The position numbers and the translations under genes are program-made. A stretch of DNA of 64,000 bases, taken from positions 1 to 64,000 of the forward strand of contig MCFE01000386.1 of NCBI GenBank assembly GCA_002104905.1, read 5' to 3'. Under the pieces are notes generated by a model that saw only the letters and a list, made by a program, of their open reading frames with translations, had not been told where the DNA came from and did not search any database. This document shows positions 20,072-33,161 of this stretch, in pieces. How positions within the stretch are numbered: the stretch's first letter is position 1; every line of letters starts with the position of its first letter. The stretch comes from Basidiobolus meristosporus CBS 931.73 (taxonomy: Eukaryota > Basidiobolomycota > Basidiobolomycetes > Basidiobolales > Basidiobolaceae).

Positions 20072-23000
20072 TCCGAAAACGAAAGTACCGAGCTGGCCGT
20101 TGCTGAGCTGATCGAGTTGAAAGATTGGTCTAAAACTCCTCTAGGTCCGAAAGCAGGTTGGGGGGACCATCTCAAGTGGATTCTTAATCTAGTTCTCCAC
20201 TCGCCCTTTCCAATGGCAGTTTACTATGGGAGTGAGCTCCTGCTATTCTATAACCAAGCTTGGATACCGGTTCTCGGGGATAAACACCCTGCAGGTAAAG
20301 TCATTGGTTTACAACATGGAAACCATATATTGACCCTCTTTGTATCAAAGCTTTTGGGGAACCCGGTCACAAGATATGGTCAGAGGTTTGGTACGTTGTG
20401 GAACCTATGATTAGGAAAACCTACTTGACTGGGGAGACCACATACATGGATAATTATCTATTCATCTTGCAGCGCGCCAGTTACGAAGAGGAGGCTTGGT
20501 TTCGGTTTTCTCTTTCCCCGGTTTTTGATTCGAACGGAGGTATTGTTGGTGTGTTCAACACAGTATACGAACAAACACAGCAATTTATTGGTCATCGCCA
20601 GTTTACTGTGTTGAACGAAGTTGGAAAATTGACACGTGCTGCCCAGTCCCACCTAGAGGCATGCCATTTGGTCATCTCAGCACTCAAAAGTCACAACGAT
20701 GATGTACCCTGGTCCATGATATATTATCCTTATCGATCGAACAGTGTCTCTTCGTTGAGCCTTGTCTCCAGTAGCTTCGGGGAAGATATCAGCAGTAGTG
20801 GATTAGACCCCAGTGTTGTTCGAGATTTGACGAACGTAATCGAGGCAGACGTATGCTTAGATTACTGGCCCGGCGTCAAAGTCGCAAATTCCGGCGAAGC
20901 TGAGCTTACCAGGCTTCCGGGAAACACACGGGCGGTGTTTCTTCCTCTTTTCGTAACCCAGATTTCCGAAGGTCACTTGTTACCGGTGATGGTATGTGGA
21001 CTCCGCCCGTTGCGGCCTCTGGACGACAATTATCAAGATTTCTTCTCTCACCTTGCTGCATATGTAACTGCAGCGATAAAATCGGGGATAACATGCGAAG
21101 AGGAAAATAATCAGATCCAAAAGTTAGCCGAACTAAATCGATCCAAGACGGCATTCTTCCAAAATGTATCTCATGAACTTAGGACGCCATTGACGCTGAT
21201 CCTAAGCCCTATGGAGCAGATATTGCGCGAGCAAACACTTCCACACAAAACCCACCAGAGCCTACTGATGATCCAGAGAAACAGCAGGCGATTGTTGAAG
21301 TTGGTCAACACGCTTCTCGAGTTCAGCAAAATCGAAGCAGGAAAGAGCACTGCGGTTTTTCAGAAAACCCAAGTTTCACTGTTCACTCGGGAGTTGCTGG
21401 CATCGTTTGAGTCGACCGCGGAGACTCTGGGAATCAAATTTGTCATCGAGATTCCAAAGATCTTCCCCCAGCATCCCATCTACCTTGACCAGGATATGTG
21501 GGAGAAAATACTGTTTAACCTGGTTTCAAACGCGTTCAAGTTCACTAAAAACGGTACTGTGATGGTTAGACTACGGTTGGGCGTCCTTGGCACAGTCGAC
21601 AGGCAACCCGTCGAAGCAATTCATTTGTCAGTAGCCGACACAGGGATAGGCATTTCGCAAGAAGACATGAAGCATTTGTTCGACCGCTTTTACTGTACCA
21701 GGAGCGTTGAAGCTCGGTCATACGAGGGAACTGGAATAGGGCTTGCTCTAGTCAAAGAGTTGGTTCAATTCCATTCCGGGATCATTGATGTCGAGTCGGA
21801 AGAGAGGGTTGGGACAACGTTCAACGTGTTTATTCCAACCGGGAAATCACACATTCCACCGGAATTTATCCTAGATGATAGCGGCACGTCATATGGAGTA
21901 AATGCCAAAAAAACCGCAACGCTTTTCATAGACGAAATGCAGCAATGGGCCTCCACCACTCAAAAGTCCCCATCTCCGGTTAAGCTAGACGCGGCTCCAA
22001 AAGGCCCATCTTCTACGCAAAAGTCATGTGTTCTTCTAGTGGACGATAACTGTGATATGCGGCAATACATACGCGCTTTGCTAGAGGATGAGTTTGAGGT
22101 ATTGGTGACATCGAATGGGCTCGAGGCTCTGGATGTGATAGAATCCCGAATACCAGACCTAGTTTTGACAGGTAAGCGCACCACCATTAGTATAATTCTT
22201 GTTGAGCGGTTTCTGAATATTCTATCCATAGATGTGATGATGCCTCATTTGGATGGATTGGAGCTATTAAAAGCGTTGAGAAAGGATCGTCGAACATCCA
22301 CGATCCCAATCGTGTTTTTGTCTGCACGAGCAGGCACTGAGGCTTCCACAGAAGGCGTAGAGGCTGGAGCTGACGACTATCTTGTAAAACCGTTTTCTAC
22401 TCAAGAACTACTTGCTCGTGTTCGTACCAATATCAAGTTGAACAAACTAAGACACGAGCTTCTCGTACAGCAACAAATGCAAACAGAGTCCAAGCAAATG
22501 GTGATCAACATTTCAGGGAAAATCCGGGCTAGAATTGGCCTGGAGAGCATCCTGCAAGAGACGGCTAATGAAATCAGAGCAGCGTTAAATGCAGACGGAA
22601 TATTGATTTGTCGTAGCTCAGGGGGCCAGCATGAGTTCATTGTCCATGCAGAAGCACGGTGCCCGAACTCCAGGTTCCAGTCTTTCCTTGATCGAGCGTT
22701 CAGTTATGTCTCTGGACCAACGCTGGTCGAGTTCTTCAATGATGGCGGTTCGGTCGACCTGACTAATCTGTTTCCATCGGATTTCTTCGAAGACTGCTGC
22801 TTTGTTGGAGTACCAATTATGCTGAATGATGAGCACTGGGGCTGGATTGCAGCACGTCAGAGACCTGGTCTTGCTTGGAATGATCAACAAAGCTCTCTGG
22901 TCGAACAGATAGCAACACAGGTCGCTCTAGCCATTTCCCATGACAAACTTGTCAGTGAAAGAATCTATCAGGAGATCCAAATTGAGGCGGCAAATGCTGC

Positions 23001-24780
23001 CAATAGGGCGAAGAGCGTTATTCTTGCTAACACATCGCATGGTAAACTCTTATTTACTTGGAATCCTTCCACAACTGCTCATCATTAATTCTTAGAGATT
23101 CGTACGCCATTGAATGCGATCATCGGGCTGGTGAGTGCGTTTGAGGACACACAGCTGACGTTGGAGCAGAGAGAAATGCTGAAGATCATGCTTACTGCTA
23201 GTGGTGTATTGTTAAGGGTGGTTAACGATATTCTTGATATGGCTAAGCTGGAAGCTGGAAAAATCAAGCTCAAACCGATGGATTTTAACCTCCATGACTT
23301 GGTTCAGTCTACTGTGGATCTATTCTCGGAGCAAAAAGAACAGAAAAACCTCAAACTAACATTCAGCTGCGACCCAAGTGTGCCAAAGATGGTTGTGGGA
23401 GATTCAGCGCGTATCCAACAAGTGTTGATGAATCTTCTGGGCAACGCATTGAAATTTACGGATAAAGGCGAAGTCTCGATCTTCGTAGATGTGATGGATT
23501 CTCTGAAAGCCAGCCCTCCCGACTCCAACAAAGTGGCTCTTCGATTTCGGGTCACGGATACAGGTATTGGTATTTCAAAGGAAGCCATAAACACGCATCT
23601 TTTCCGCTCCTTCCACCAAATCGATGGCTCCATGACTCGCAAATATGAGGGCGTGGGTCTTGGATTAGCCATCTGCAAGGAGCTGATTGAGATTGGGAAT
23701 GGGGACATTGGCGTCGAGTCCACTCCTGGCGAAGGGTCTTCTTTCTGGTTTACCTGGCATTTCACTTTACCAGACTCTCCCCAAATTGTTAAGAGCCAAT
23801 ACCTGGACGCAATCCACACACAAAAATGTCTGACTATATGTGCGGGTGATGCCGAGGATAACTCCATTGCAATGTTAATTCAAGATCTAGTGAGATCTCA
23901 TACCCAAGCCAGAACGTATAGTGACGGCCTGGATGTTTTGAAACGGACACAGCCCTCATCCGACCCATTTCAGTGTGTGTTTCTCAATGTACTGGGGAAT
24001 GAGGTGCCTAACGCGCTTTTGGATAATGTATCCAAGCTGAAGGCTTTGGATCCATCGCTACGAGTCATGGTCATATTCCCATTGTCATGTCTCCATTTGG
24101 CTCAGTCTGCTGTGAGCCATTTTGATGACACCGTTGTGGGAATGTCTATGCCAGTTACTAAATTTAAACTGACCTGCGCACTGCTCAACTTATATCAGAT
24201 GAAATTAGACTTGGAGCCGAAGCCTAGGAAGGGTAATGAATCGCCAAAATGTGACAGGTTTCCAGTATCGCCAACACAGGATCCATCGTCCGACAAATGC
24301 CCACATAAATCATTCCCGAAGAGGACCAGGAACCTATCTACCAGCCCAAGGAGGCAAAGCTCAGAACTGGAGCCTGAGGACAACAATGCTTGCGCCAACG
24401 GAGATTTTATGATATTAGTGGTGGAAGACAATCCTGTCAACATGGAAGTGGTCCATAGACAACTGAAACGTCTTGGCTATCGATCAGCAGGAGCCAAAAA
24501 CGGTTCAGAAGCTGTGGAAATGCTAAAAACCTCTGGAGACACATTTTCCCTGGTTTTAATGGACTGTGCAATGCCTGTCAAGGATGGATTCGAGGCCACA
24601 AGAGATGTCCGACAACTATTCAACACACCCGTCCGGGACATCCCGATTGTTGCACTGAGTGCCAGTTGTATTGATAGCATACAGCAAGAATGCATCACTT
24701 CAGGAATGAACGACTTTCTATCCAAACCGGTAAAACTTGGTGAGCTGAGCCAGATGCTTCAAAAATGGCTGGCAAAATGA
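20072..24780 (+). CDS. Dual hybrid histidine kinase
   Basis: Exons 20072-20294, 20351-22171, 22232-23041 and 23096-24780 splice in frame (introns 56, 60 and 54 bp) into at least 1,512 aa. The first exon with its ATG is unresolved: TTCTATAG just before 20072 looks like an acceptor. Order: PAS-like N-terminus (HPAAFGEPGHKIWSEVW after splicing), GAF-like region, kinase 1 (NVSHELRTPLTLIL, His about 349; NLVSNAFKFT; ADTGIGI; GTGIGLAL), receiver 1 (LLVDDN; Asp about 682 in LTDVMMPHLDG, rebuilt by splicing; LVKPF), GAF-like region, kinase 2 (ANTSHEIRTPLNAIIGL, His about 951, rebuilt by splicing; LGNALKFT; GVGLGLAI), receiver 2 (VVEDNPVNM; Asp about 1441 in LMDCAMPVKDG; LSKPV). All phosphotransfer residues are present. 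There are no membrane helices, so it is probably a cytosolic sensor feeding an HPt/response-regulator pathway. Confidence 0.92.
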
Positions 24781-24792
24781 GGAGTGTAAACC

Positions 24793-24795
24793 ATA

Positions 24796-24829
<34 letters not shown>

Positions 24830-24840
24830 CATATATACAC
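24793..24840. repeat. (ATAC)n / (ATAT) microsatellite
   Basis: About six to seven ATAC units followed by ATATATAC units directly behind the histidine kinase stop codon, probably in its 3' UTR. Confidence 0.85.
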
Positions 24841-25920
24841 ATCGTGCTAGTGTTTATTTCCGTGTGTCGATATAATCAGAGATAGGTACGCCTCCAAAGC
24901 CTCCTCTTTGCTGTTGGTTATTCACACACATTCTGTAAATAGGATGAATAACAAATCTGTTATGAAGGAGTCTCTAGTCTGCTTCGCAAACCAATCGTAC
25001 TAGACCATACTCATCCATAATTGCTAAACACAAACCAGTACAGATCAGCACCAATGGATCCTTGGCGATTCAGAATGTATAGGGGCAATAATAGGGGATT
25101 GTCATGGCAAGTGGTGATGTTCCACATTCGTTGAGAACATGGCGAAGGTTCACGTGTAAGGCAACATGGGATACTACCGCAGAAGGTATTTACCGGATCA
25201 TGCAGCAACAGACCAATGCACAGATTGTTTCACGAGTTAGCAAGCAACGCATCGATAGGATAAACCAACAGGGAAGATTGGCCTGGAAGAGACGGGCTTA
25301 CTAATCAGCAGTAAACATCAAAGTGGACCATATATATTTAGTAAAGGGTTTCAAAGGCTACACAAGTTAAACCATGAATCAACGTTACTGATTTCCTTTC
25401 TGGAATGGCGAGTTGGCTAATCAGAAAGCTTAATGATGACCAATGGTTGGTTGCGTAATTTCGATGACTATCCATCAATCAAGTCCTTCAGTCTAGACGA
25501 ATAGTTGGTTATTAGAATCATCCACGCCCTTGGTAAACGCATGTTGCACAAAGCTTACTTTCTTCCATTAAATCTTTGTTTGATTCTCGAATATATGTCA
25601 TCCAGTCAGTGGCTGACGATAATTGGCTGCCCTGACGAGTTCTATCGATCATCTTGCTAGATTGAGAAAAGAGAACTTTTATATTTATTATGCTTTTGAT
25701 TTTATCCTCGACTATACTATAAATGTGCTCTTTTTCTCGAGAAATTCTGGTTCGGAAACAAGCGTAAAGCTATAATTCTTCTTTCCTTTAAGCATATGTT
25801 CTTTATCCTGAACTTGTTATATTGTAAAGCCCCTTGTAAATCTTTCTAGTTTTTGCCCTCGAAACACAGTATATTTTCACTGCTTCTTGTAAATTGTCCT
25901 TTAACTGCTACAGAAGCGTA
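24841..25920. other. Intergenic, kinase 3' side to receptor promoter
   Basis: No supported gene. A 66-codon frame at 25104-25304 has no recognisable features. The last 200 bp is rich in T and C runs, as in many fungal promoters. Confidence 0.4.
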
Positions 25921-27126
25921 ATGACCGCTAGTGTCCTAGGCCTAATTATAGCCGTGTCTATCTATGATATCTTTATCCTCGTGACAGTTGGCCTTCTAAT
26001 ATACTACCGAAACGATCCTTTCTTTGCCCATCGTAACATACTCATAACAACTATCATTGGTCTAACCTCGGCAGTCTTACTTCCTGTGGTCGTCTTCATC
26101 CCATACATTCCTTGTTGGCTATTCCTCTACCTAGTCAATCTTTTATTTCCTCTGATTTTCATCTGCTTTACCGGAAAGGTTATTCAGCTAACCTTTCTGT
26201 ATTACTCTACCCAAGCCAAGCTCAGTCGTAGTGAGGATTACGCCTCAAGTGAGACCTCGCAGACCATCCTGGCAAACCCTGGAGCAAATGTTTTCTATCG
26301 ATACCAGCGCTATTTCAACAATTACGTATGGCTCACTTGGTGCGGGGTGGAGCTGACACTTTATCTTATTTTGATATCCATTATACTCTTCACTGCCCCC
26401 TCACTCCCAACAGACTTTTCTGATATCCAAACTATCGCTTTCTCGCCCACCCTCATATGCTACTCTTTTCATATTTTGATACAATGGCCAATATTTATTT
26501 GGTACCTGCGATATGTCAATGATGCTTTTCATATCCGATTCGGGCTGCTGCTAATGGAATTGATGGAGATTGTCAGTATTGTTGGGCTGATACTTCGCGT
26601 CACCATCGACTACATCAAGGAACACTGGGAGATCTACGCTATATATTGTGCCGTACGGATCATACTGGTTCACATTGCTGTCCTCGTAGTCCCTCTCTGC
26701 CGTCGTCCTCGGACACCCAAAGCCGTGGACCCGTTCCACCCATGCTATGATATCAGTTCCTTGCTGTCAATCATGAAAGATCCGGTGCTCTATGAAGATT
26801 TCAAGCAATTCGCGCTGCGTGTCTTTGCCGTAGAGAACACCTTATTTTACCGAAGGTGTATGGATTTGAAGGCGGCATCTAATTCAGTGATCACCAACAA
26901 GAAGGAAGTCTACAACATATACAATATATTCATTCGGCCCAATAGCGAGATGGAAATCAACATTACCGAGGATGTCCAGGACCAAATTTCTTTCGCCTTG
27001 ATGAAACCTCACCATGACGGATACCCAATGGATCTATTTGATCGAGCAATGAATCAAGTCCTTGACATCATCTATCATGACATCTTTCCAAGATATTTGG
27101 CATACAAAAACCGTCTGCCCGTTTAG
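25921..27126 (+). CDS. Seven-helix receptor with C-terminal RGS domain
   Basis: A single-exon gene of 401 aa from ATG at 25921 (MTASVLGLIIAVSIYD); the open frame extends 27 bp further up but has no earlier ATG. Seven hydrophobic segments can be counted, beginning at VLGLIIAVSIYDIF, ILITTIIGLTSAVL, WLFLYLVNLLFPLI, WLTWCGVELTLYLI, FSPTLICYSFHILI, LMELMEIVSIVGLI and YAIYCAVRIILVHI. After a basic loop (CRRPRTPKAV) comes an RGS fold from about residue 285: LLSIMKDPVLYEDFKQFA, ENTLFYRRCMDL, and DLFDRAMNQVLDIIYHDIFP. RGS domains speed GTP hydrolysis on G-alpha. Joining one to a 7TM body gives a possible receptor that switches G-protein signalling off, as in plant RGS1 and fungal GprK-type proteins. 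The ligand is unknown. Confidence 0.88.
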   Translation: MTASVLGLIIAVSIYDIFILVTVGLLIYYRNDPFFAHRNILITTIIGLTSAVLLPVVVFIPYIPCWLFLYLVNLLFPLIFICFTGKVIQLTFLYYSTQAKLSRSEDYASSETSQTILANPGANVFYRYQRYFNNYVWLTWCGVELTLYLILISIILFTAPSLPTDFSDIQTIAFSPTLICYSFHILIQWPIFIWYLRYVNDAFHIRFGLLLMELMEIVSIVGLILRVTIDYIKEHWEIYAIYCAVRIILVHIAVLVVPLCRRPRTPKAVDPFHPCYDISSLLSIMKDPVLYEDFKQFALRVFAVENTLFYRRCMDLKAASNSVITNKKEVYNIYNIFIRPNSEMEINITEDVQDQISFALMKPHHDGYPMDLFDRAMNQVLDIIYHDIFPRYLAYKNRLPV

Positions 27127-27428
27127 TGAGGGCGGGCATGCAAAATCTCTCCATAGACAACTTGTATTATTCCTAGCATATTAGAGGTATTGATGTGTTG
27201 AAGCGTTGTACATAATTAATCAGTGTGTAAATAAACCGACTCCAATGCATATTCAACTCAATCAATGCACAAATTGCTTCGTGACTGCCCTCTACGAGAT
27301 ATTTGCGCCGCAATATTTACTGATTGAATGTTATTGGTTTCTTTGTTGATATTTTATTTTTCCTTTGAACCGTTTAACCTGTCGACTGTACTTCTTTCCA
27401 TCAATATAGAATAAACACCTGAACACTC
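27127..27428. other. Short intergenic region before FANCD2
   Basis: Holds the receptor 3' end, with AATAAA near 27228, and the FANCD2 upstream region. Nothing else was seen. Confidence 0.4.
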
Positions 27429-30400
27429 ATGTTGGCTACGGAAGGAGGTATTCTACTATCTCGCCCCTGACCGCCCAAAACTCTGTCCACTAAAGCCTTG
27501 TCATCTTGCAGATCTCAAATCTTTCTTTGAACGTACAATAGAGAAGGCTGGGTTAAAGGTGGAGGAAGACTCCTTTACGCTAGGTACTTGTGAAATATGT
27601 ACCCATTCTGAATGGACTAAACGATTTGCGTGCCTAACCCAAATGCTATACCTTAGCTGTGGAGCAGTCGTTATTCCGTAGAAATATACAACTAGAAATT
27701 CTCAAGGCGAACGCCAAAAATAACATTGTTGAGGAGTTTATACAGCAATTCGAAGTGTTTGTAGATGACTTGAATACCCTCAAACTTTGCTTGCAACCTA
27801 CTGCCATTGCCGGCTCCATTAAGGGAACATATACAACCGATAGCTTAGTTCGGATTCTGCTCAGTATCGACTCTGTACAACCAGATTTATTGGATTTGCT
27901 CCTAGAAAAGCTGACCCATTTTATTTCCGCCGGGGACGACGCGTACGTAGATACATTCTGAGCCTATATTCCAGCGAAATTTCAACTGATTACGTGTTAC
28001 TAAGCGAGCTGGAGAGTTTCCCAAAATCAATCCTACATCAATTAAGGTGGTTAGATCACATAGTCGAGCCCGAAAGATTGACCGCCAAGATTATGGAGGT
28101 AGCTTGCTTGGAGCGCTGAACCATACAGAATACGTTGATTTAAAATCCATTCTAGATAATATCAATTACTCCTATCGAGATCCAAAGGGAACTCATTGTA
28201 AATCTACCAGAAATAGTGAATGACTCTGAACATAAGGTTCGTTGATGTTTATATATAATACCAAATAACCCATCAATACGCCGTTAACATAGAGAAAATA
28301 AAAGGTGGTTGTTGCTGAGCTACAAACTTTGATGGAGGAGAACGCAAATCTTATGGCCCCAATCCTGGATGCACTGTCTAATTTGAATCTGCAGAAAGAG
28401 TTATTGGTAGGGATGTGAATGTTTGTGCGCAAGGAGAATCTTATATTGAAACTGGGTTTCTCTAGGATAACATACGAGAGCCCATAATAGATCGCTTGGA
28501 GTCGGCCGACCTGGACGACCTACCTATCATGATCAAATTCTTACTCCAATCAGTTGACGCTGACAACGCTCAATACGTAGGCTTCCAAGATGTTGGCATT
28601 CTCAACCCATTAGCCCTGACATTTGTATCGTGTAGGTTATCGGGCGTATTCGATCCAAGTTGGATTTGAAATCGATCTATCGTTTACGCGACGACAAATT
28701 ATTTTCTCAGAGTACTAGTTCGAAGGCGGCACAGAAGACAAAGAAGATACCAGAAACCTTGATTCTAGGTATTGCGCCAGCATCTACTTGCTCTACCTCA
28801 CCACGATTGTAACCTTTCTGGTCAAGAATCCTTAAGATCAGGACTTCAATTCAACAAAATGCTCCGTGACGTCTGGCTCAAGGTTATCGGTGAAGTTGGT
28901 GATGAGCAGGACCACCAATTACTCGACTTTATTATATTGATCATCATGCACTCGTTAAAGAACATTAAGAAGAAGGCTGAAAGCATATTTCGCAAGAAAA
29001 TCTCTTCCGGAGTTTTCTCGCTCTCTCTACTCGAAGAGACAATCATCAATCACCACGAGGCTTTGCGGGAATACTTTGGTTCGCTGCTGTCACTTGCAGA
29101 GGCTCAATTACGGGCTTGCCAAAACAATATGATCCTTGGCCGAGCTGCCAGCGTTATTTATGAAGCGTGCTTTCGAACCTTTGACTCGTACTACCGACAG
29201 GAAGTTATTGGCTCGCTGGTCACTCACATCGGGAGTGGAGCCTCCTGGGAAATTGACACTGCCCTTGACTGTTTACTGAATATCGTCACGACATGTGCCA
29301 AAGAAGCGGTCCCCTTTTCTATTTTTATCAAAGGGATCCTCGATTATCTTGACAACTTATCTATTACCCAGATCAGAGTTTTGTTCAGTATTTTCAGCGC
29401 TTTAGCCTCGGAGGTAACTAATATTATTACTATCTATGATAACCACAAGACTAAGCAACCTTTCACCAATCAGGGGCAGAAAAAAGGAGAAGACGGGATA
29501 TTGAATGATCTCAACATTGTCATACGGAAGCAATTGTCGAGCTCCATCGAAAAATATCGGCAAATGGGTGTCGTAGGTGCCTTGGCGATTGTCAAGAAGA
29601 TAGGTTCTAAAGATAGCGTAGCTTTACGAGCTGGAAGTAGTCGCATAGGTAGAGTTTTTTATTCGTACCAGGCTGGATATTTTGGATTCTAAACCTTATG
29701 CCACTCCAAAGATGACGAGGTGCACATGTCTCAAGCCCTGAAAAACCCTCAGCTCCGCCAAGCAATCGCCGTCATCGAGATGACCATGGAATCTTGCAAG
29801 AAATCATCGGTTAGTTCCCTCATAGTATAGTGTTGCTAGGAACACGCCATGCTGATCACTATTCAAGAGCTCTCTTGCGTTGGCTTACGATGAATTGTCG
29901 AACATCATTGAATCCAATATGCTGGATCCGCGCTTAACATATTGGATCAACGAAAATATTGCTTGTAACTTTGCGGATGTGTTTCTCTGTGAGAAGTCGG
30001 AAATCTATAGTTTGGAAGGCAATACGCTTCTCAACACATTGCCAACCGAAATCTGGATGGATATTGATGGAGAGGTGTAAATCAAAAGATCTACGGAATT
30101 CATCTCACCGGTGCTAATTGTTATATTTGATAGAACTCTGCAGTTACTCTCAAAATATACCCCATGCTAAGTGGAACATGCTCTGTTGATGAAGACTACG
30201 CCTCAGCAACTGGAATTAGCAGTGGACTCCACACACAAAACTTCCTACGATATATGTGCTCACTGTTCAGGTTGATGCAGAATTGCACCAAAGCCTTGAA
30301 CAATGGATCCCTAGATGATATTGATGCACTTCTAGGATGTGGATTAGCCATGTATTCCAAAGTGAAATTAGAGGTTTGCTATATATGCCATCATTGGAGT

Positions 30401-33161
30401 TCGGCTACTAGGTCTCTGACAGCACCATGTACAGCACGTAATATCTGAGCACACAGAAAGTTTAAAAACACTGACATACTCGACGCTATTGTATGCAATC
30501 AATTGGTAAGTATAGCATGAACACTCCATCGCTTACTTGGCCTTACATCCATGATTCATAGGTTACGTGAGCTTTTAAACGCGTTCAGCGACCAAAAAGA
30601 CGAAGAGATGTTAGGTATTCCATTCACTGTCTACTCTTGTATCTATTCCCTGAGCTAATGTACATCGATATCAGGAAAATGTCTTATTCGTCTGAGCCAT
30701 ATCGAGGCACTTGAGCATGAATTGGAGAGCATCCTATCATATATGCCTAAAATCTCGCCGTCACTCCACTTACTTGACTTACCCGAGACCCAGGAAGGAA
30801 ATGGCGCAACTCGCTCAACACAAAACAAAGAAATAACAATTCAGGTGGGTTGTGGCAAAGAAAATGAGAATGCAATTGGAAGCAGCATTCTCAAATGGTT
30901 CCCATGTTTTCGTAGGCACCCAAGAAGCGAGTTACCGAAAAAGCTGGCTCAGATAGAGAGGATGACTCAACAAGCGTAAAAGCCTCACATACTACTCAGG
31001 TTACCGGAACGCTTCCTTATTTCCGAGAATTGGAGGTATTTCCATTTTTATTTTCTATGTCGGCTTGACTTACTAACCCTGGCATTGATTAGATGAGCGT
31101 ATTCAAACTGCTTCGTTGTGAACAACTGAAAGCCACACACGATCCAGATGTTTCACCCCACGAGAAATCTACCTTAACGGTATGGTGCGATGTATCCGTA
31201 TCTTCCAATGCCAACTCACTAACGATGAAATTCAATGACTCAAGTATTCCGATTTGCGTTTTCTCATCAAAGATCTGAAAGAGAAACTTGCGTTTAAATT
31301 GGGACAGACGACTCCCTCGCCTTTTGGAAGACTCAAGAAGAAAGACAACGGATCTCGCTTTCAGATGTTGGCGCGCAAAGGACCTCAAGAAGTCATGTCA
31401 GAGGTGGGTCAGTCATATATAGATATCTCAAAAAACCATCACTTAATGAAGGATATGGAATAGGTCAACGAAATTCTACCATACCTTTGTAGGCATCTGG
31501 AGAATGCTGCACAAGAGATTCAAGTTTTGGTAAGTCAACAACCTTCCGGTCTCGTTGCTGCTACCGCTGCTTATTTATTTGCCATAGGGAACAGATGGTG
31601 ATACCACCTCTGAGGTAAAGTGCAAGCATTCAATACATGGACAGCGTAGTTTTACTCAAAGTGCTTGCTGGTTCACAGCGGATCGAAGTTGAATGTATCG
31701 ACATCATACTCAATACTTTGATCATTATCTTCTCCTGGTCCGACCTGTCGAGTCCAGATAATGAACCGATTCTATCGGTAAGCTACCGATTATTCTCATC
31801 GATGTGCTGTATTCGTACTAACATTGGGACCTTGGCCAGAAAACATTGAATAATCTAGCTTCTAGAATAAAGCTCTCCACCGAGTCACCCACAAACCAAC
31901 TTCAAGAACTAGTCCAGGAGGCCTTCGAATATGTTTACAAATTCTCCGACCTTTTCCAAACAGCTAGCTTGTCTATCTTACTACACAAATTGCTAGGGAA
32001 AATCATGGAGCTTGCTCCACAAGTACAGCTACTCTCGCCGGAAATTGGGAAATTCTCCGAAAAGCTTCTTGGTTGTCAATGGAGTGACATTCACGCAATC
32101 AAGGTATATTAGCACTGCTTTATGCACACGATTGCAGACCCTAACTTCGAAGTGATACTCTACAGAGTGACGATTTAGGATATTTGCTACGACAGCGAAT
32201 CCTTCATTCAGAAGACCCCTTGGGCACAATCGAGGAGTATGCATCTGTTATCCTCCCAGGCCTGTTTTCAGGCGATGTAGACCTATTGGAGGATCATCCT
32301 CTGCTCACCCGAGAAACATTCTTGACATTTTACAAGACGGTAAACAACGAACTGATCAATGTGGTGGGACAATTTCAAGACCGTTTAGAAGAGCAGGATG
32401 CTCTGATATGTCACATCTCCAAGATCGTCATCAGTTGGCAAAACTTGGTGGGATTTGCCAAGAATTGTGAAAAACGGCCGTTACTTACACTTGTACTCAA
32501 AAATGGTCGAACTTTTATCGAACTCTTCCTGAAGAAAATCATGCCCTGTCTGGACGTAAACTTTCGTACCTATCGAAACGAGATCCTTTCCATCTTCAAG
32601 AAAATTCAAAATGCCACTCGCATATTGCAAAATGTTTGCTCTCACTCTAAGGTCACGAAGGACCTGGTCCTTACTGCCAACGTACCATTGACACGCAAGG
32701 CCCTGGAAACACTGTTGTTTAGAGTTAAAGCTTTGCTGGAACACAACCATTGCTTGGGTGCATTCTGGCTGGGAAATCTCAAACATCGCAGTATTACCGG
32801 TGAAGAGGTATCCTCCCAGATTCCCCAAGATGAAATACAAGATCAAGAGTCGGAAGCGTACGGCTCAAGTTCTCATGCTCCTCTTAAAAGTGCCAAAATT
32901 CGGCGAAAGCGTAAGGCTCCACCGACGCATTCCAATAGCAACTTGGACGCCGATGAGGAATCCAACAAGCACACTCGGACGGAAGTACCTCCGGAACACA
33001 GGAAACTCTCCAACTCGCAAATATCAAATAGTGACGTTGAAGAGGAAACTGCTGAACAATATTTGAACCTGGAGGCCATTGAGGACGAGATGGAGGAGGA
33101 GGATGAAGAAGAGGAAGAAGAAGAAGAGGCACAAGATTCTGATGGCTCCATCCTAATTTAA
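27429..33161 (+). CDS. FANCD2: Fanconi anaemia group D2 protein homologue
   Basis: A many-exon gene. Exon 1 is 27429-27447, exon 2 is 27512-27583 and exon 3 starts at 27657; together they read MLATEGDLKSFFERTIEKAG and on to AVEQSLFRRN. Exons recognised downstream carry conserved FANCD2 segments: ILHQLRWLDHIV, REPIIDRLESADLDDLPIM, YRQEVIGSLVTHIGSG, IFIKGILDYLDNLS, NIVIRKQLSSSIEKY and AFWLGNLKHRSITGEEV. The Lys codon at 29528-29530 (IRKQLSS) aligns with human Lys561, the monoubiquitination site. The protein ends in a long Glu/Asp tail. FANCD2 pairs with FANCI and clamps DNA during interstrand crosslink repair. A stop after exon 3 is avoided by a 62-bp intron (GTACGT...CTAAG) at about 27943-28004. 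Exons between 29690 and 32180 are short and only partly resolved here. Confidence 0.9.

Noticed and set aside
27943-27976. A 32-bp micro-intron or stop in FANCD2 after the third exon
   Set aside because: A 62-bp intron using the acceptor CTAAG further on keeps the frame and normal size, so no anomaly is needed.
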